Assembly (NCBI GenBank): GCA_017939855.1
Contig: JAGAZW010000161.1
Span: forward strand, 1-9,535
Reading direction: 5' to 3'
DNA: 9,535 nt
Source: Clostridia bacterium
GTDB lineage: Bacteria; Bacillota; Clostridia; Oscillospirales; Acutalibacteraceae
The notes under the pieces were generated by a model. The model saw only the letters and a list, made by a program, of their open reading frames with translations, was not told the DNA's origin and ran no database searches. Below are positions 1 to 7,616 of the stretch, piece by piece. The position numbers and the translations under genes are program-made. Positions within the stretch are counted from its first letter, which is position 1; each line of letters starts with the position of its first letter.

Positions 1-7
1 ACTCGCA

Positions 8-244
8 ATGATTTTTAATGTACCGTACATAAAAATTTTAGAGGATGAAAATACAACATCACCACAGCCTGTTCCTAATAATGAACCCATTTATGTAAAG
101 CGGCCCGATTCGCCACCACCGGGAACTGCTGAATATGTTGCTATGCTCTATTCCTCTATGTCAAATGAATATAAAGGCAAAGCCTTAGATTATATGCATC
201 AGCTTATGAAAGAATTTAAAATGAACAACCCAAATAATTTATAA
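8..244 (+). CDS. Small hypothetical protein, possibly the 3' end of a longer gene
   Basis: I do not recognise this 78-codon frame. The middle is rich in Pro, Asn and Asp (about residues 17-40, with a PDSPPPGT stretch), suggesting a flexible linker. Residues 43-72 look like amphipathic helices, ending in a Lys-rich LDYMHQLMKEFK segment. No signal peptide or membrane segment is visible. The ATG at 8 is only the first Met in the window: the frame stays open to the left edge (codons CTC and GCA precede it) and any ribosome binding site would lie outside, so the true start may be upstream. The linker followed by a short helical tail resembles the C-terminus of some small HTH regulators of Clostridia, but no DNA-binding domain is visible, so this is only a suggestion. 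It converges on addA and shares the terminator at 251-282. Confidence 0.55.
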   Translation: MIFNVPYIKILEDENTTSPQPVPNNEPIYVKRPDSPPPGTAEYVAMLYSSMSNEYKGKALDYMHQLMKEFKMNNPNNL

Positions 245-250
245 AAAACA

Positions 251-282
251 ACCCGAAAAGAAATTTCTTCTCGGGTTTTTTT
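251..282. terminator. Bidirectional intrinsic terminator between the left-edge gene and addA
   Basis: ACCCGA (251-256) pairs with TCGGGT (271-276). After one A/C mismatch the stem continues with AAGAA (258-262) against TTCTT (265-269). On the plus strand it is followed by a T run (277-282). On the minus strand the stem is followed by TGTTTTTTAT. It lies 6 nt beyond the plus-strand stop codon and 7 nt beyond the addA stop, so it can serve both convergent genes. Confidence 0.85.
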
Positions 283-283
283 A

Positions 284-3200
284 TTATACGATTTCCTTTT
301 GCAAAGCAAAAGAATATATTATTTTTTGTTTAACCGGTTTGCTGAATATTTTTTGACAGGCATCTGCATATATTTCCAACTGTTCTTTATATGCAGATAT
401 AAGTTGTGAGTCCTTTGTAACACGGTCGGTTTTAAAATCTAAAACCACAATCTCGCCGTCTTCTTCAAAACATAAATCTACAGCGCCCTGCACAACAACA
501 GGTGTCTGAGCTATTTCTTTGCTAAGCTCAGGTTTTATTTCGTCCGCAGCTATTTCGGTCATAAAACGCAATTCTCGACGAACATCCGTTGATTTTAAAA
601 TGCGTTTATAAACATCACTTTCAAAAAAGCCCTTTATTGCTTTTTTATCGCATACTGCTGCTTGTGAAGGGGTGATGTACTGCCATTCAAGCAATCTTTC
701 TATCTCTGACTCTACATCAGGTATACCGTCCATATTTATAAACTGCATGATATGGTGCATCGCAGTGCCCTTCCCTGCAGGTGAAATGCCCTCTTTAAAC
801 ATAAAGGCAGGTTTTTCGGTAAAATCAAAATCGTTTCCTTCGCCTGAATGTGCCAACAACGATACTGAGGCCTTCGCTTTGACAGATTTTAGCGAAGCGA
901 AAGGATAAACATATTCCATATTATTTTTTATATTCTTCAAAAGATTTTCATCGTAAGCAATATCAACATTAGTGCATACCGACTCACATTTTTGAAGCTT
1001 CGCACAGTTTATAATTTCTGTATCGACAGTATCCTTAAATCCGTCAAACATTAGCGGGAAGCCGCAAAGGGCACGAAGATTTTTACAATCAGTATGAAGA
1101 AGTGATGTCGCAACAACCAAATCGTTCATTGTAGTAGCCGATTTAAGCAGGGTACTGCTTATAGCTTTTTCGTCCAGACTTTCACATATCTTATTGAGCT
1201 TGTTTTCAAGATTATTACAACAAGAAATCATAACCAGCTTTTCTTCTGCTCTGGTCATAGCCACATACAAAAGACGCAGTTTTTCATCAATAATAGTTTC
1301 GTATGCTCTGTCAGAAGCCACAGTATGACCTAAAGAATGAATATACGAATCGGTTTTTGGATCATAGTATTTGAATACTACACCCGCATCGCTTTTATAA
1401 AGAACCTTAGCTAAAGCATCATCACGATTTATCCTGCCTGAAAGATTCGCAATTATGCAGACAGGAAATTGCAATCCCTTTGAGGCGTGCATAGTCATAA
1501 TACGGACACTCTGTTCACTTACCGAAGCCGCCTCTTTAAAACTGTTTTGCGGCAATTCCCTTATGTATCTTACAAATCCCGATATGCTGCCAGAAATCGC
1601 CGATGAATAATCGGCCGAATATTTAGACAAAGACAAAAGATTCGAACGCTTAAGCTCTCCGGAGGGCATAGCCGACACGATATTAAGAATGTCGGTTTTC
1701 GCTATGAGGTTTACTATAAGCTCCTGCAAAGAAAGCACTGCCGCCAGTTCTCGCATATCGGCTAAAGAGTTAATAAAGTGTTCACTATGCTTATCGCCGC
1801 TTTGAGCAGATTTTAATACCGCTTTATATAAATCCCCATATCTTTCCCCACAACGCATTTTTGCTAACTCCTCAGCCGAAAAAGAATACATCGGCGACAT
1901 CATTACTGTAAGCAGCTCGACATCGCATCTGGGGTTATCTATAATCTGTAATAAGGAAAGCATCAGTGATATTTCATAGCTTTCGGCGTAGGATTCGGAA
2001 ATTGCAGCGACAGGTATACCACTCTCGGTTAATGTCTTTGAAATCACATCCGCCTTATCTTTAAGTCTGTCCAAAAGAATAACAAAATCGCCATAGTTTG
2101 CTTTTCTTAGTCCTTTGCCGTCCTTTTCGCTGATAAATGCTGCACCTTCCATACTTTTTTTAATGTAACGGGCAATAGCACGGGCTTCATATTCAATAGT
2201 AGAAATGCCCTTTTCCCCATCCGTTTTATCCAAAAAAATAAGCTCAACCTCATTATTTTCGGTTGCGGGAAATTCTTTTTTTGCATTAAGCATTTCTTCT
2301 TCATTGTAAACCAGTCTTCCCAGCTGTCCACTCATACAAAGATAAAAAAAGTAATTTACATAATCGCAAATACCCTTGCGGCTTCTGAAGTTGTCCGAAA
2401 GGACAATTTTTTTAGCATCATGCTCACCCGCTTCTTCTATAGGCAAATAAGCATATTTTTTATTTAAGAAATTTTCTGGATTAGAGCCACGAAATCCATA
2501 TATGCTTTGTTTAACGTCACCTACAACAAAAAGTTTGCGTTCCTTGTCTGAAAGCACATAAAAAAGCGCATTCTGCAGGTCATTTACATCCTGAAACTCA
2601 TCCACCATAACTTCGTCATAACGATTAATCAAATCCTCAGCCGTTTCATTTATTTCAATGTTACCATCGCTTTCTTTACAAAGAAGCGAAAAAGCCATTT
2701 GCTCTATTTCGGCAAAGGTATAAAAATTTTCACTTTTAAAGATTTCGGTTAGACTTGCGCCATATTCTTTTACCATTTCTATCAAAATCCTGACACTATT
2801 TAGAAAAGATTCCGATTCCTTGCGTACTTCAGCCGAATTTTTACAGAATACGCCCATAAGCTTATCGTATGAATCAAAATAGGTTCTCATCGCTGACTTA
2901 TAAGACAGCGCTGCCGGGTCACTCGTAGAAGAAGACGGAGATTTGCCCAAAACGGTCGAATGCAAAACATTATAAAATTTGTCCCAGTCTTTGCCAGAAA
3001 TTTCATTATGGAAGCTTTCGGTTATAAAGGCGAGATTTTTTGTATAATTATCACACTTGTCACTATCGGTCTGCCTTTCCATAAGACGAGCATTGTCTGC
3101 CATTTTCTCAAGACACTTTTTCATTTCGCAAATACATTCATCTGCTATGTTAAAGCCACCATTATACCAAACGTGGTCTTCATTAAAAGGAGCTTCGTAC

Positions 3201-3790
3201 GGGCTCTTCAAATTTTCGATAAATTCATCAGAAAATGGCATATTACGACTGTAATTATAAATATCAACTATAAGCCTTTTTAGTTCACCGTCATTATATT
3301 CACAGCCCACCAAATCCAATAGTTGTACAACATCCGGATTGTCAAGCTTCATAAATTTCTCGGAAACTTTAGCTAAAGCACGAGACGAAGCAGATGTCAG
3401 CGACATCGCATCCGCTATCTTGAAATCGGGATCTGCTCCGCATTTCTCAAAATTCTGCCTGACGAGATTTATACAAAAAGAATCTATGGTGCAAATATCT
3501 GCGTTTGCAAGTAGGTGGCGTTGCTTTATTAGATAGACATCATCGGGAGCTTTTAGGCACTCTTCGTAAAGTCTTTTTTCAATTCTTGTGCGCATTTCGA
3601 TACTGGCAGCATTTGTAAAGGTTACAATAAGAAATTTATCGGCGCTTATAGGATTTTGCTTATCTATAATTTTAGAAATTACTCTTTCTACCAGTACCGC
3701 AGTTTTACCTGAACCCGCAGCTGCAGATACAAGTATATTTCCGTTTGTAACAATTGCCTTTTCCTGCATTTGGGTAGGTTTAAACGCCAT
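284..3790 (-). CDS. addA: ATP-dependent helicase/nuclease AddA subunit
   Basis: AddA is the 3'-5' helicase and nuclease subunit of the cytoplasmic AddAB complex, which unwinds and resects double-strand DNA ends and loads RecA for recombinational repair. The 1168-residue product shows the SF1A helicase motifs in order: Walker A AAAGSGKT (23-30), motif Ia around VTFTNAA (56-62), DEFQD (397-401), GDVKQSIYGFRGS (424-436), SDNFRSR (465-471), MTMHASKGLQFP (765-776) and YVAMTRAEEKL (842-852). The C-terminal RecB-family PD-(D/E)XK nuclease has GTAMHHIMQF (1008-1017), D1105 in GAVD, D1118-F-K1120 and QLEIY (1137-1141). Length is slightly below Bacillus AddA (about 1230). The start is fixed by an AAAGGAG site 10 nt upstream. 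The ATG follows the addB stop codon with no gap, so the two are surely one operon and probably translationally coupled. No frameshift or missing key residue is seen. Confidence 0.97.
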   Translation of the reverse strand: MAFKPTQMQEKAIVTNGNILVSAAAGSGKTAVLVERVISKIIDKQNPISADKFLIVTFTNAASIEMRTRIEKRLYEECLKAPDDVYLIKQRHLLANADICTIDSFCINLVRQNFEKCGADPDFKIADAMSLTSASSRALAKVSEKFMKLDNPDVVQLLDLVGCEYNDGELKRLIVDIYNYSRNMPFSDEFIENLKSPYEAPFNEDHVWYNGGFNIADECICEMKKCLEKMADNARLMERQTDSDKCDNYTKNLAFITESFHNEISGKDWDKFYNVLHSTVLGKSPSSSTSDPAALSYKSAMRTYFDSYDKLMGVFCKNSAEVRKESESFLNSVRILIEMVKEYGASLTEIFKSENFYTFAEIEQMAFSLLCKESDGNIEINETAEDLINRYDEVMVDEFQDVNDLQNALFYVLSDKERKLFVVGDVKQSIYGFRGSNPENFLNKKYAYLPIEEAGEHDAKKIVLSDNFRSRKGICDYVNYFFYLCMSGQLGRLVYNEEEMLNAKKEFPATENNEVELIFLDKTDGEKGISTIEYEARAIARYIKKSMEGAAFISEKDGKGLRKANYGDFVILLDRLKDKADVISKTLTESGIPVAAISESYAESYEISLMLSLLQIIDNPRCDVELLTVMMSPMYSFSAEELAKMRCGERYGDLYKAVLKSAQSGDKHSEHFINSLADMRELAAVLSLQELIVNLIAKTDILNIVSAMPSGELKRSNLLSLSKYSADYSSAISGSISGFVRYIRELPQNSFKEAASVSEQSVRIMTMHASKGLQFPVCIIANLSGRINRDDALAKVLYKSDAGVVFKYYDPKTDSYIHSLGHTVASDRAYETIIDEKLRLLYVAMTRAEEKLVMISCCNNLENKLNKICESLDEKAISSTLLKSATTMNDLVVATSLLHTDCKNLRALCGFPLMFDGFKDTVDTEIINCAKLQKCESVCTNVDIAYDENLLKNIKNNMEYVYPFASLKSVKAKASVSLLAHSGEGNDFDFTEKPAFMFKEGISPAGKGTAMHHIMQFINMDGIPDVESEIERLLEWQYITPSQAAVCDKKAIKGFFESDVYKRILKSTDVRRELRFMTEIAADEIKPELSKEIAQTPVVVQGAVDLCFEEDGEIVVLDFKTDRVTKDSQLISAYKEQLEIYADACQKIFSKPVKQKIIYSFALQKEIV

Positions 3791-6700
3791 CTAGTTGCAA
3801 CTCCTTTCTATCTCCGATATTACCTCTTCTTTTTTAAGCGAGGGTACCCTTATACGATTTCTGTCTTCCACTCTGCAAACAGTTGCAAAATCGCAATATT
3901 CACACGCCTTTCCGTCAAGACCGTCAATAGGTTCTGCATCAATACAACCGGAAAAAATATTTTTGGCGGTGCTCTTTATCTTGCCGTTTACAAAATTGAA
4001 TATCTTTTCAAAATCTTCCTCTTCAATATAGCTTTCCGAAGGATTTTTTTCATTGAATTTCGGAATAAATTCTCCCTTATTACCCTTTTCCATTGCAGTT
4101 GCCAGTTCCTTTTTTGAAGGCAATATTCCGTTCATTCTTCTATCGGCGGGCTTTGAGTGCTTTTGATGCTTTGCCTTCATATAAAAGATTCCCCCCGCCT
4201 TACCGGAAAAATCGCTGCTGTTTTTTAAGGCATAAAGATATAATATCATCTGCATATTCTGCCCGTAAAGTATGTCGGGAAGTTTGAATTTTCGTTCACC
4301 GGTTTTGTAATCGACTATTCTTATATAATCGTTCCATCTGTCGACACGGTCTACAACTCCGTTTAAGACCACCTGTGCATCGTCAAGCTGTATTCTTATT
4401 GCCGGAATATCGCCGTCATTATCACTGAATTTAAGTTCACAACAAACCGGTTCAAATTCTGTTTGAGCAAATTCACTGCAAAGTCTTTGAACAACATATC
4501 TTAATGTCCTTTTTATAAGAAGCACTTGATATTTCATCTCGAGCGTCTCAATGGCTTTATAACCGTCAATTGAATTAAGATATTCCTCTACCAAAGAATC
4601 GGTTTCCTGCCGAATTTTATCTTCGGAGAAATCGGCAATTTTCTTGCCGTATTGATCAACAATTCGTTCTAAAACATAATGAACAACTGTACCTGTTTGT
4701 GCCGGATTGAATTTTGCAGGAATAATATTTTGTGCCCTAAGGCCATACTTGCAAAAATATTTAAACGGACAACCGTTATAGCTTTCAAAGGCAGTTGGTG
4801 ACATTTTGAGTGTGGTACCAAAAAGATTACGGGCAGTCTCCTCAGAAAGTGACGCTTTAACTGCAGAAATGCCACTGCTTACAGCTTCGAGCCTTTCTTC
4901 CATATCCTCGTTTTTAAGAGCTTCCCTTAGTGTTCTTGAATCAATATTTTCAGGATAGCTTCTGCGACAAAATTCCGAAAAGCAGGACTGAACCGTTTCG
5001 GGAATATTCTGATATGTAAGCTTTGATGGCTCATAAACCGTAGCGCAATTTAGATTTTTTTGAATAACCTCTATAAATGCAGATGGCTCCGATTTTGTTC
5101 CATCATTTAAAAACATGGTAGTGCTGACAAATAGCTTGTCCGACGGACAACAAAGATTACTGTAAACCAAAAATTCTTCGTCTATGGCATTATCCTCAGT
5201 TATATCACGTATATCAATATCAAGCTCTATCAGCTTTGACCTTTCACTTGTACCAAAAATGCTTGATAAAGGTGCATTTTTAGGGAAAATGCCCTGATTC
5301 GCACCCATAATAAAGGCGTATTTCGGTCTTGAAGGACGAATCCTGTCTGCAGCGCCAAAGGTAACCTCATCCACATTCTGAGGTATTATACCTACATCCG
5401 TAAAAGCAATTGCATTTTTTAAGCTCTCGCAAAATTCGTCTTTTGAGACTAAGGAAGAGGAAAAACAGCTTACCATACTGTCTAAAAGCGACATCAGAGT
5501 ATCCCATGATTTCCTAAGGGCTTCTGCATATATCTGCTCACCCTTTTCTTCATACGCCTTTGCGAGTTTTGCAAAGCTGTTAGCAGCGTTACAATTTTCA
5601 AGAAGCTTTACTATCGCCACAGCCATATCCTCGACACTACCGCAAAACTTCATTTTGAAATCTTTGAGAATCCGCATTACACGGTCTCTTAATTCGTTTA
5701 TTTCTTTAAGTTGTTCCTTTTCTTTATCATTTATTCCGGTTTTAAATCCGCATGGGTTCATTTCCCAATTTTCTTCCCATAAGCTGCCGTCTATATCCCA
5801 AATATGTGTGTAATTCTCTATTTTGGAAATTTCCTCTGTTGAGAGAATTCCGATGCCTGATTTTAAAAACCGCAAAATCTTTTCAGTTGAAAATTTTCTC
5901 GACGCATCTATTGCCGACAAAACAGCATTAGCCGCAGGAAGCGAAGAAAGCGGTTGCCTTTTATCAATAAAACAGGAAACATCGTTTTTTTCACAGGCGA
6001 ATTTAAGGGGGGATTCATAAGGTGCTGTATCCCGTGCAATAACAACAAAATCACTGAATCTCGCATTCTCCTCCCTTACAAGTTTACGAATGTTTCTGGC
6101 AACAAATTCTGCCTCGTCGTATACCGTTTGCGCTTTGCATACAATAATGTTTTTACTCTCTATACTCTCCCGAATTTCACCCGAAAAAATGAGGTTTTCC
6201 AATAGCCTCATATCGCTACTTCCATAACGGCTGTTTGCAAGATGTGTTTCATCTCCAATTTTTACAGAATGCAAAGAAGCGTAATTTAGAATTTTTCTTT
6301 TTGTCTTTTTAATGTTTTTCAAAAGACTGTATTCCCTGGTGTCAGAAGGGTCGTCTGTGATAGCTATTGTCACATTTGCTGCCGATGCTATTATGCGTTC
6401 GAGAATTTTAAATTGCTGACCTGTAAATCCTTCAAAGGAATCTATGAAGACCGTAGCATCTTTAAAATAATCATTTTCTTTCAGTCTTAAATAAAGTTTA
6501 TCTAGACGGTCTGAAGGGTCAATAAACCTTTCCGCTACAAACATATTATAGTTGCGAAAAATAATTGATGTGTCCAAAAGTTTAAAAGAAAGAGCCGTAC
6601 CTTCACATTTTTTTGCCGCATCAAGCAGTTGCTCTGCAGAGATGGCACTTTGTTTAAATTCCTCTATCTGCGCCAACATACCTTTTGCGAAGGACATCGA

Positions 6701-7033
6701 CTTAGCATATCCGTTCCAGAGGGTGAGGTCATCACGGCTGATCCGCACAGCTCTATTCATCAGAATAAGTTTATCAGCCTCAGTCAAGGTTTTGGCACAA
6801 ATTCCGCCTGTAATTCTTTCTACCTCATCGCAAAGGCGTGTAAAGCTTAAAACTGACACTCTTTGTGCAAGTGCGTCACCCAGTCTTTTGAGTACTGCTC
6901 TCTCACTCTGAAAAGAAGACTGTTCAGGCACTAAAAGTATAGGGTGTACGCCTAAACTAACCGCTTTTTCTATTCTGTTTAGTATTTCAAAACTTTTTCC
7001 GCTTGAAGCACGTCCCGTAATTAAGGATAACAC
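3791..7033 (-). CDS. addB: ATP-dependent helicase/deoxyribonuclease AddB subunit
   Basis: AddB is the partner of AddA: a helicase-like subunit with an ATP-binding loop, DNA- and Chi-recognition regions in well-studied homologues, and a nuclease domain cutting the other strand. The 1080-residue product starts with Walker A GRASSGKS (7-14) and the family motif VPEQSSFQ (35-42). The C-terminal nuclease shows GTVVH (781-785), D895 in GVVDRVD, D908-Y-K910 and QMILY (928-932). Four cysteines fit the AddB 4Fe-4S cluster: C755 in NGCPFKYF, then C1044, C1047 and C1053 (CxxCx5C), the same spacing as in B. subtilis AddB. The start codon is GTG: it has a GAGGT site 7 nt upstream and an in-frame TAG immediately before it, which rules out an upstream start. 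It is somewhat shorter than B. subtilis AddB (1166) but all hallmarks are intact. Confidence 0.96.
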   Translation of the reverse strand: MLSLITGRASSGKSFEILNRIEKAVSLGVHPILLVPEQSSFQSERAVLKRLGDALAQRVSVLSFTRLCDEVERITGGICAKTLTEADKLILMNRAVRISRDDLTLWNGYAKSMSFAKGMLAQIEEFKQSAISAEQLLDAAKKCEGTALSFKLLDTSIIFRNYNMFVAERFIDPSDRLDKLYLRLKENDYFKDATVFIDSFEGFTGQQFKILERIIASAANVTIAITDDPSDTREYSLLKNIKKTKRKILNYASLHSVKIGDETHLANSRYGSSDMRLLENLIFSGEIRESIESKNIIVCKAQTVYDEAEFVARNIRKLVREENARFSDFVVIARDTAPYESPLKFACEKNDVSCFIDKRQPLSSLPAANAVLSAIDASRKFSTEKILRFLKSGIGILSTEEISKIENYTHIWDIDGSLWEENWEMNPCGFKTGINDKEKEQLKEINELRDRVMRILKDFKMKFCGSVEDMAVAIVKLLENCNAANSFAKLAKAYEEKGEQIYAEALRKSWDTLMSLLDSMVSCFSSSLVSKDEFCESLKNAIAFTDVGIIPQNVDEVTFGAADRIRPSRPKYAFIMGANQGIFPKNAPLSSIFGTSERSKLIELDIDIRDITEDNAIDEEFLVYSNLCCPSDKLFVSTTMFLNDGTKSEPSAFIEVIQKNLNCATVYEPSKLTYQNIPETVQSCFSEFCRRSYPENIDSRTLREALKNEDMEERLEAVSSGISAVKASLSEETARNLFGTTLKMSPTAFESYNGCPFKYFCKYGLRAQNIIPAKFNPAQTGTVVHYVLERIVDQYGKKIADFSEDKIRQETDSLVEEYLNSIDGYKAIETLEMKYQVLLIKRTLRYVVQRLCSEFAQTEFEPVCCELKFSDNDGDIPAIRIQLDDAQVVLNGVVDRVDRWNDYIRIVDYKTGERKFKLPDILYGQNMQMILYLYALKNSSDFSGKAGGIFYMKAKHQKHSKPADRRMNGILPSKKELATAMEKGNKGEFIPKFNEKNPSESYIEEEDFEKIFNFVNGKIKSTAKNIFSGCIDAEPIDGLDGKACEYCDFATVCRVEDRNRIRVPSLKKEEVISEIERSCN
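3801..3807 (-). promoter_or_regulatory. addA ribosome binding site inside the end of addB
   Basis: On the minus strand AAAGGAG lies 10 nt before the addA ATG, within the last codons of addB. A ribosome finishing addB passes over it, consistent with coupled synthesis of the two subunits in equal amounts. Confidence 0.85.
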
Positions 7034-7040
7034 CTACAAC

Positions 7041-7045
7041 ACCTC
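7041..7045 (-). promoter_or_regulatory. addB ribosome binding site supporting the GTG start
   Basis: GAGGT on the minus strand ends 7 nt before GTG (7033-7031). The codon just before GTG in the same frame is TAG, so no longer protein is possible. The first internal ATG would remove the Walker A loop. Confidence 0.8.
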
Positions 7046-7154
7046 AACTTTATGGATATATTTTTATTTTAACATATCTCCTTTAACAAATAAACTATAT
7101 ATTTTTAATTCGAAAAGTCGCACCGAAAAGCACCTATATACTATATCTATAAAC
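7046..7154. other. AT-rich leader upstream of addB, no clear promoter
   Basis: The addBA operon must be transcribed leftward from or through here. On the minus strand there are several -10-like boxes, for example TATAGT from 7099 to 7094 and another near 7140. None has a TTGACA-like -35 box 16-18 nt upstream. The promoter is therefore weak, extended in another way, or not recognised by me. I see no gene in this stretch. Confidence 0.4.
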
Positions 7155-7203
7155 AAAACACCATTGCGCAAACCCCTAAAGGCTCACATTTCAATGGTGT
7201 TTT
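7155..7203. terminator. Long-loop hairpin, possible terminator or repeat boundary
   Basis: AAAACACCATTG (7155-7166) and CAATGGTGTTTT (7192-7203) form a perfect 12-bp inverted repeat around a 25-nt loop. The stem ends in AAAA/TTTT on both sides, so in either direction a transcript would carry a U-rich 3' side. On the minus strand this would stop read-through from the repeat island into addB. The loop is long for a classic intrinsic terminator, so it may instead be a structural part of the repeat island. Confidence 0.5.
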
Positions 7204-7217
7204 CAGCCGCAAGAGCA

Positions 7218-7247
7218 TCACAAATCCGAACTCCTTTGGATTTGTGA
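7218..7247. repeat. Perfect 10-bp inverted repeat
   Basis: TCACAAATCC (7218-7227) pairs with GGATTTGTGA (7238-7247) around a 10-nt loop. There is no T run after it on either strand, so it is not a typical terminator. It belongs to the run of inverted repeats filling 7155-7690. Confidence 0.7.
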
Positions 7248-7252
7248 CCAAT

Positions 7253-7265
7253 GTGTTCGAACCAC
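7253..7265. other. tRNA T-arm-like motif at the left side of the hairpin array
   Basis: GTG TTCGAAC CAC has the geometry of a tRNA T-loop (TTCGAAC, seven bases) closed by three base pairs. The next two pairs do not form and no acceptor, D-arm or anticodon arm surrounds it, so it is not a tRNA gene. Its interest is that T-arm-like sequence also occurs at 7617-7630 and in the real tRNA at 7699-7712. Confidence 0.3.
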
Positions 7266-7270
7266 TACAT

Positions 7271-7462
7271 ATTAAATCAATGCGAAGCATTGTATATCAT
7301 CAATTTCAAAGAAATTGCATATCATCAAGACGGAGTCTTGTATATCATCATTGCGAAAGTCCTTTCTATACACGCTTTGCGTGATGATATACAGCCTGTC
7401 GGCTGATGAGATACAACGATGGCGTTGCTATCGTTGATGATATACCATTGCTTTCGCAATGG
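7271..7462. repeat. Array of eight small hairpins separated by TATATCAT / ATGATATA motifs
   Basis: Hairpins lie at 7278-7292, 7301-7317, 7326-7340, 7349-7366 (imperfect), 7371-7383, 7392-7405, 7414-7436 and 7445-7462. Nearly every stem begins with CA and ends with TG, while the inner stem bases differ from unit to unit. The linkers are TATATCAT (7293-7300), CATATCAT (7318-7325) and TATATCAT (7341-7348) in the left half. In the right half they are the reverse complement: ATGATATA (7384-7391), ATGAGATA (7406-7413) and ATGATATA (7437-7444). The array is thus two opposed blocks meeting near 7367. CATTGCGAAAG at 7349-7359 reappears inverted at 7451-7461, which points to copying or inversion within the array. 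No gene overlaps it. The organisation recalls REP/BIME-type bacterial repeats, but I do not recognise a named family. Confidence 0.85.
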
Positions 7463-7465
7463 ATA

Positions 7466-7499
7466 AAAAAATCGACAAGTCGAAACTTGTCGATTTTTT
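7466..7499. terminator. 15-bp perfect terminator-like hairpin next to the tRNA 3' copy
   Basis: Bases 7466-7480 (six A then TCGACAAGT) pair perfectly with 7485-7499, with a CGAA loop. The A run on one side and T run on the other make it a possible intrinsic terminator in both directions. On the minus strand it starts on the last base of the CCA of the truncated tRNA copy. The real tRNA-Gln has a hairpin of different sequence in exactly the same place. Confidence 0.75.
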
Positions 7500-7517
7500 G
7501 GCTGGGGAATAGGGATT
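7499..7517 (-). pseudogene. Truncated copy of the tRNA-Gln 3' end
   Basis: On the minus strand AATCCCTATTCCCCAGCCA is identical to the last 19 bases of the tRNA-Gln gene, from the end of the T-loop through the acceptor strand to CCA. Upstream the match stops abruptly: TTCG of the T-loop is replaced by GAAA, and no D-arm or anticodon arm follows. With the adjacent T run it forms a 23-bp direct repeat, 7495-7517 against 7685-7707, spaced 190 bp apart. It may be an attachment-site-like duplication, a deletion remnant, or a standard end of a repeat element. Confidence 0.75.
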
Positions 7518-7616
7518 TTCCACGCTCTTCCTTGCGCTATCGCCTCGTCAACGCTCGTTGCCCACGTCGGCGAAAACAGTACACTGTACTGTTTTCTTCC
7601 GCTTCGCTCCCTCCTT
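7518..7616. repeat. Non-coding core segment with a 25-bp palindrome
   Basis: This stretch lies between two opposed tRNA-Gln 3' fragments. Its centre is a near-perfect palindrome: GAAAACAGTACA (7572-7583) and TGTACTGTTTTC (7585-7596) around a single C. The flanks are GC-richer than the rest of the island and full of short CGCT/AGCG-type complementary words. Frames crossing it are not credible genes: they have no ribosome binding site and run through hairpins and antisense tRNA. Confidence 0.65.

Noticed and set aside
868..905. Inverted words CTTCGCT / AGCGAAG inside addA
   Set aside because: They lie within an intact coding region, in a poorly conserved linker before the nuclease domain, and have no T run; chance pairing is enough.
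7060..7080. Tiny leader peptide ATG TTA AAA TAA on the minus strand after AAAGGAG, upstream of addB
   Set aside because: Three codons only, with just two bases between GGAG and ATG; more likely chance in AT-rich sequence.
7271..7462. Possible CRISPR array (repeats separated by variable segments)
   Set aside because: The repeated part is only 8-10 bases and changes orientation halfway. The variable parts are 13-23 bases and self-complementary, and no cas gene is present.
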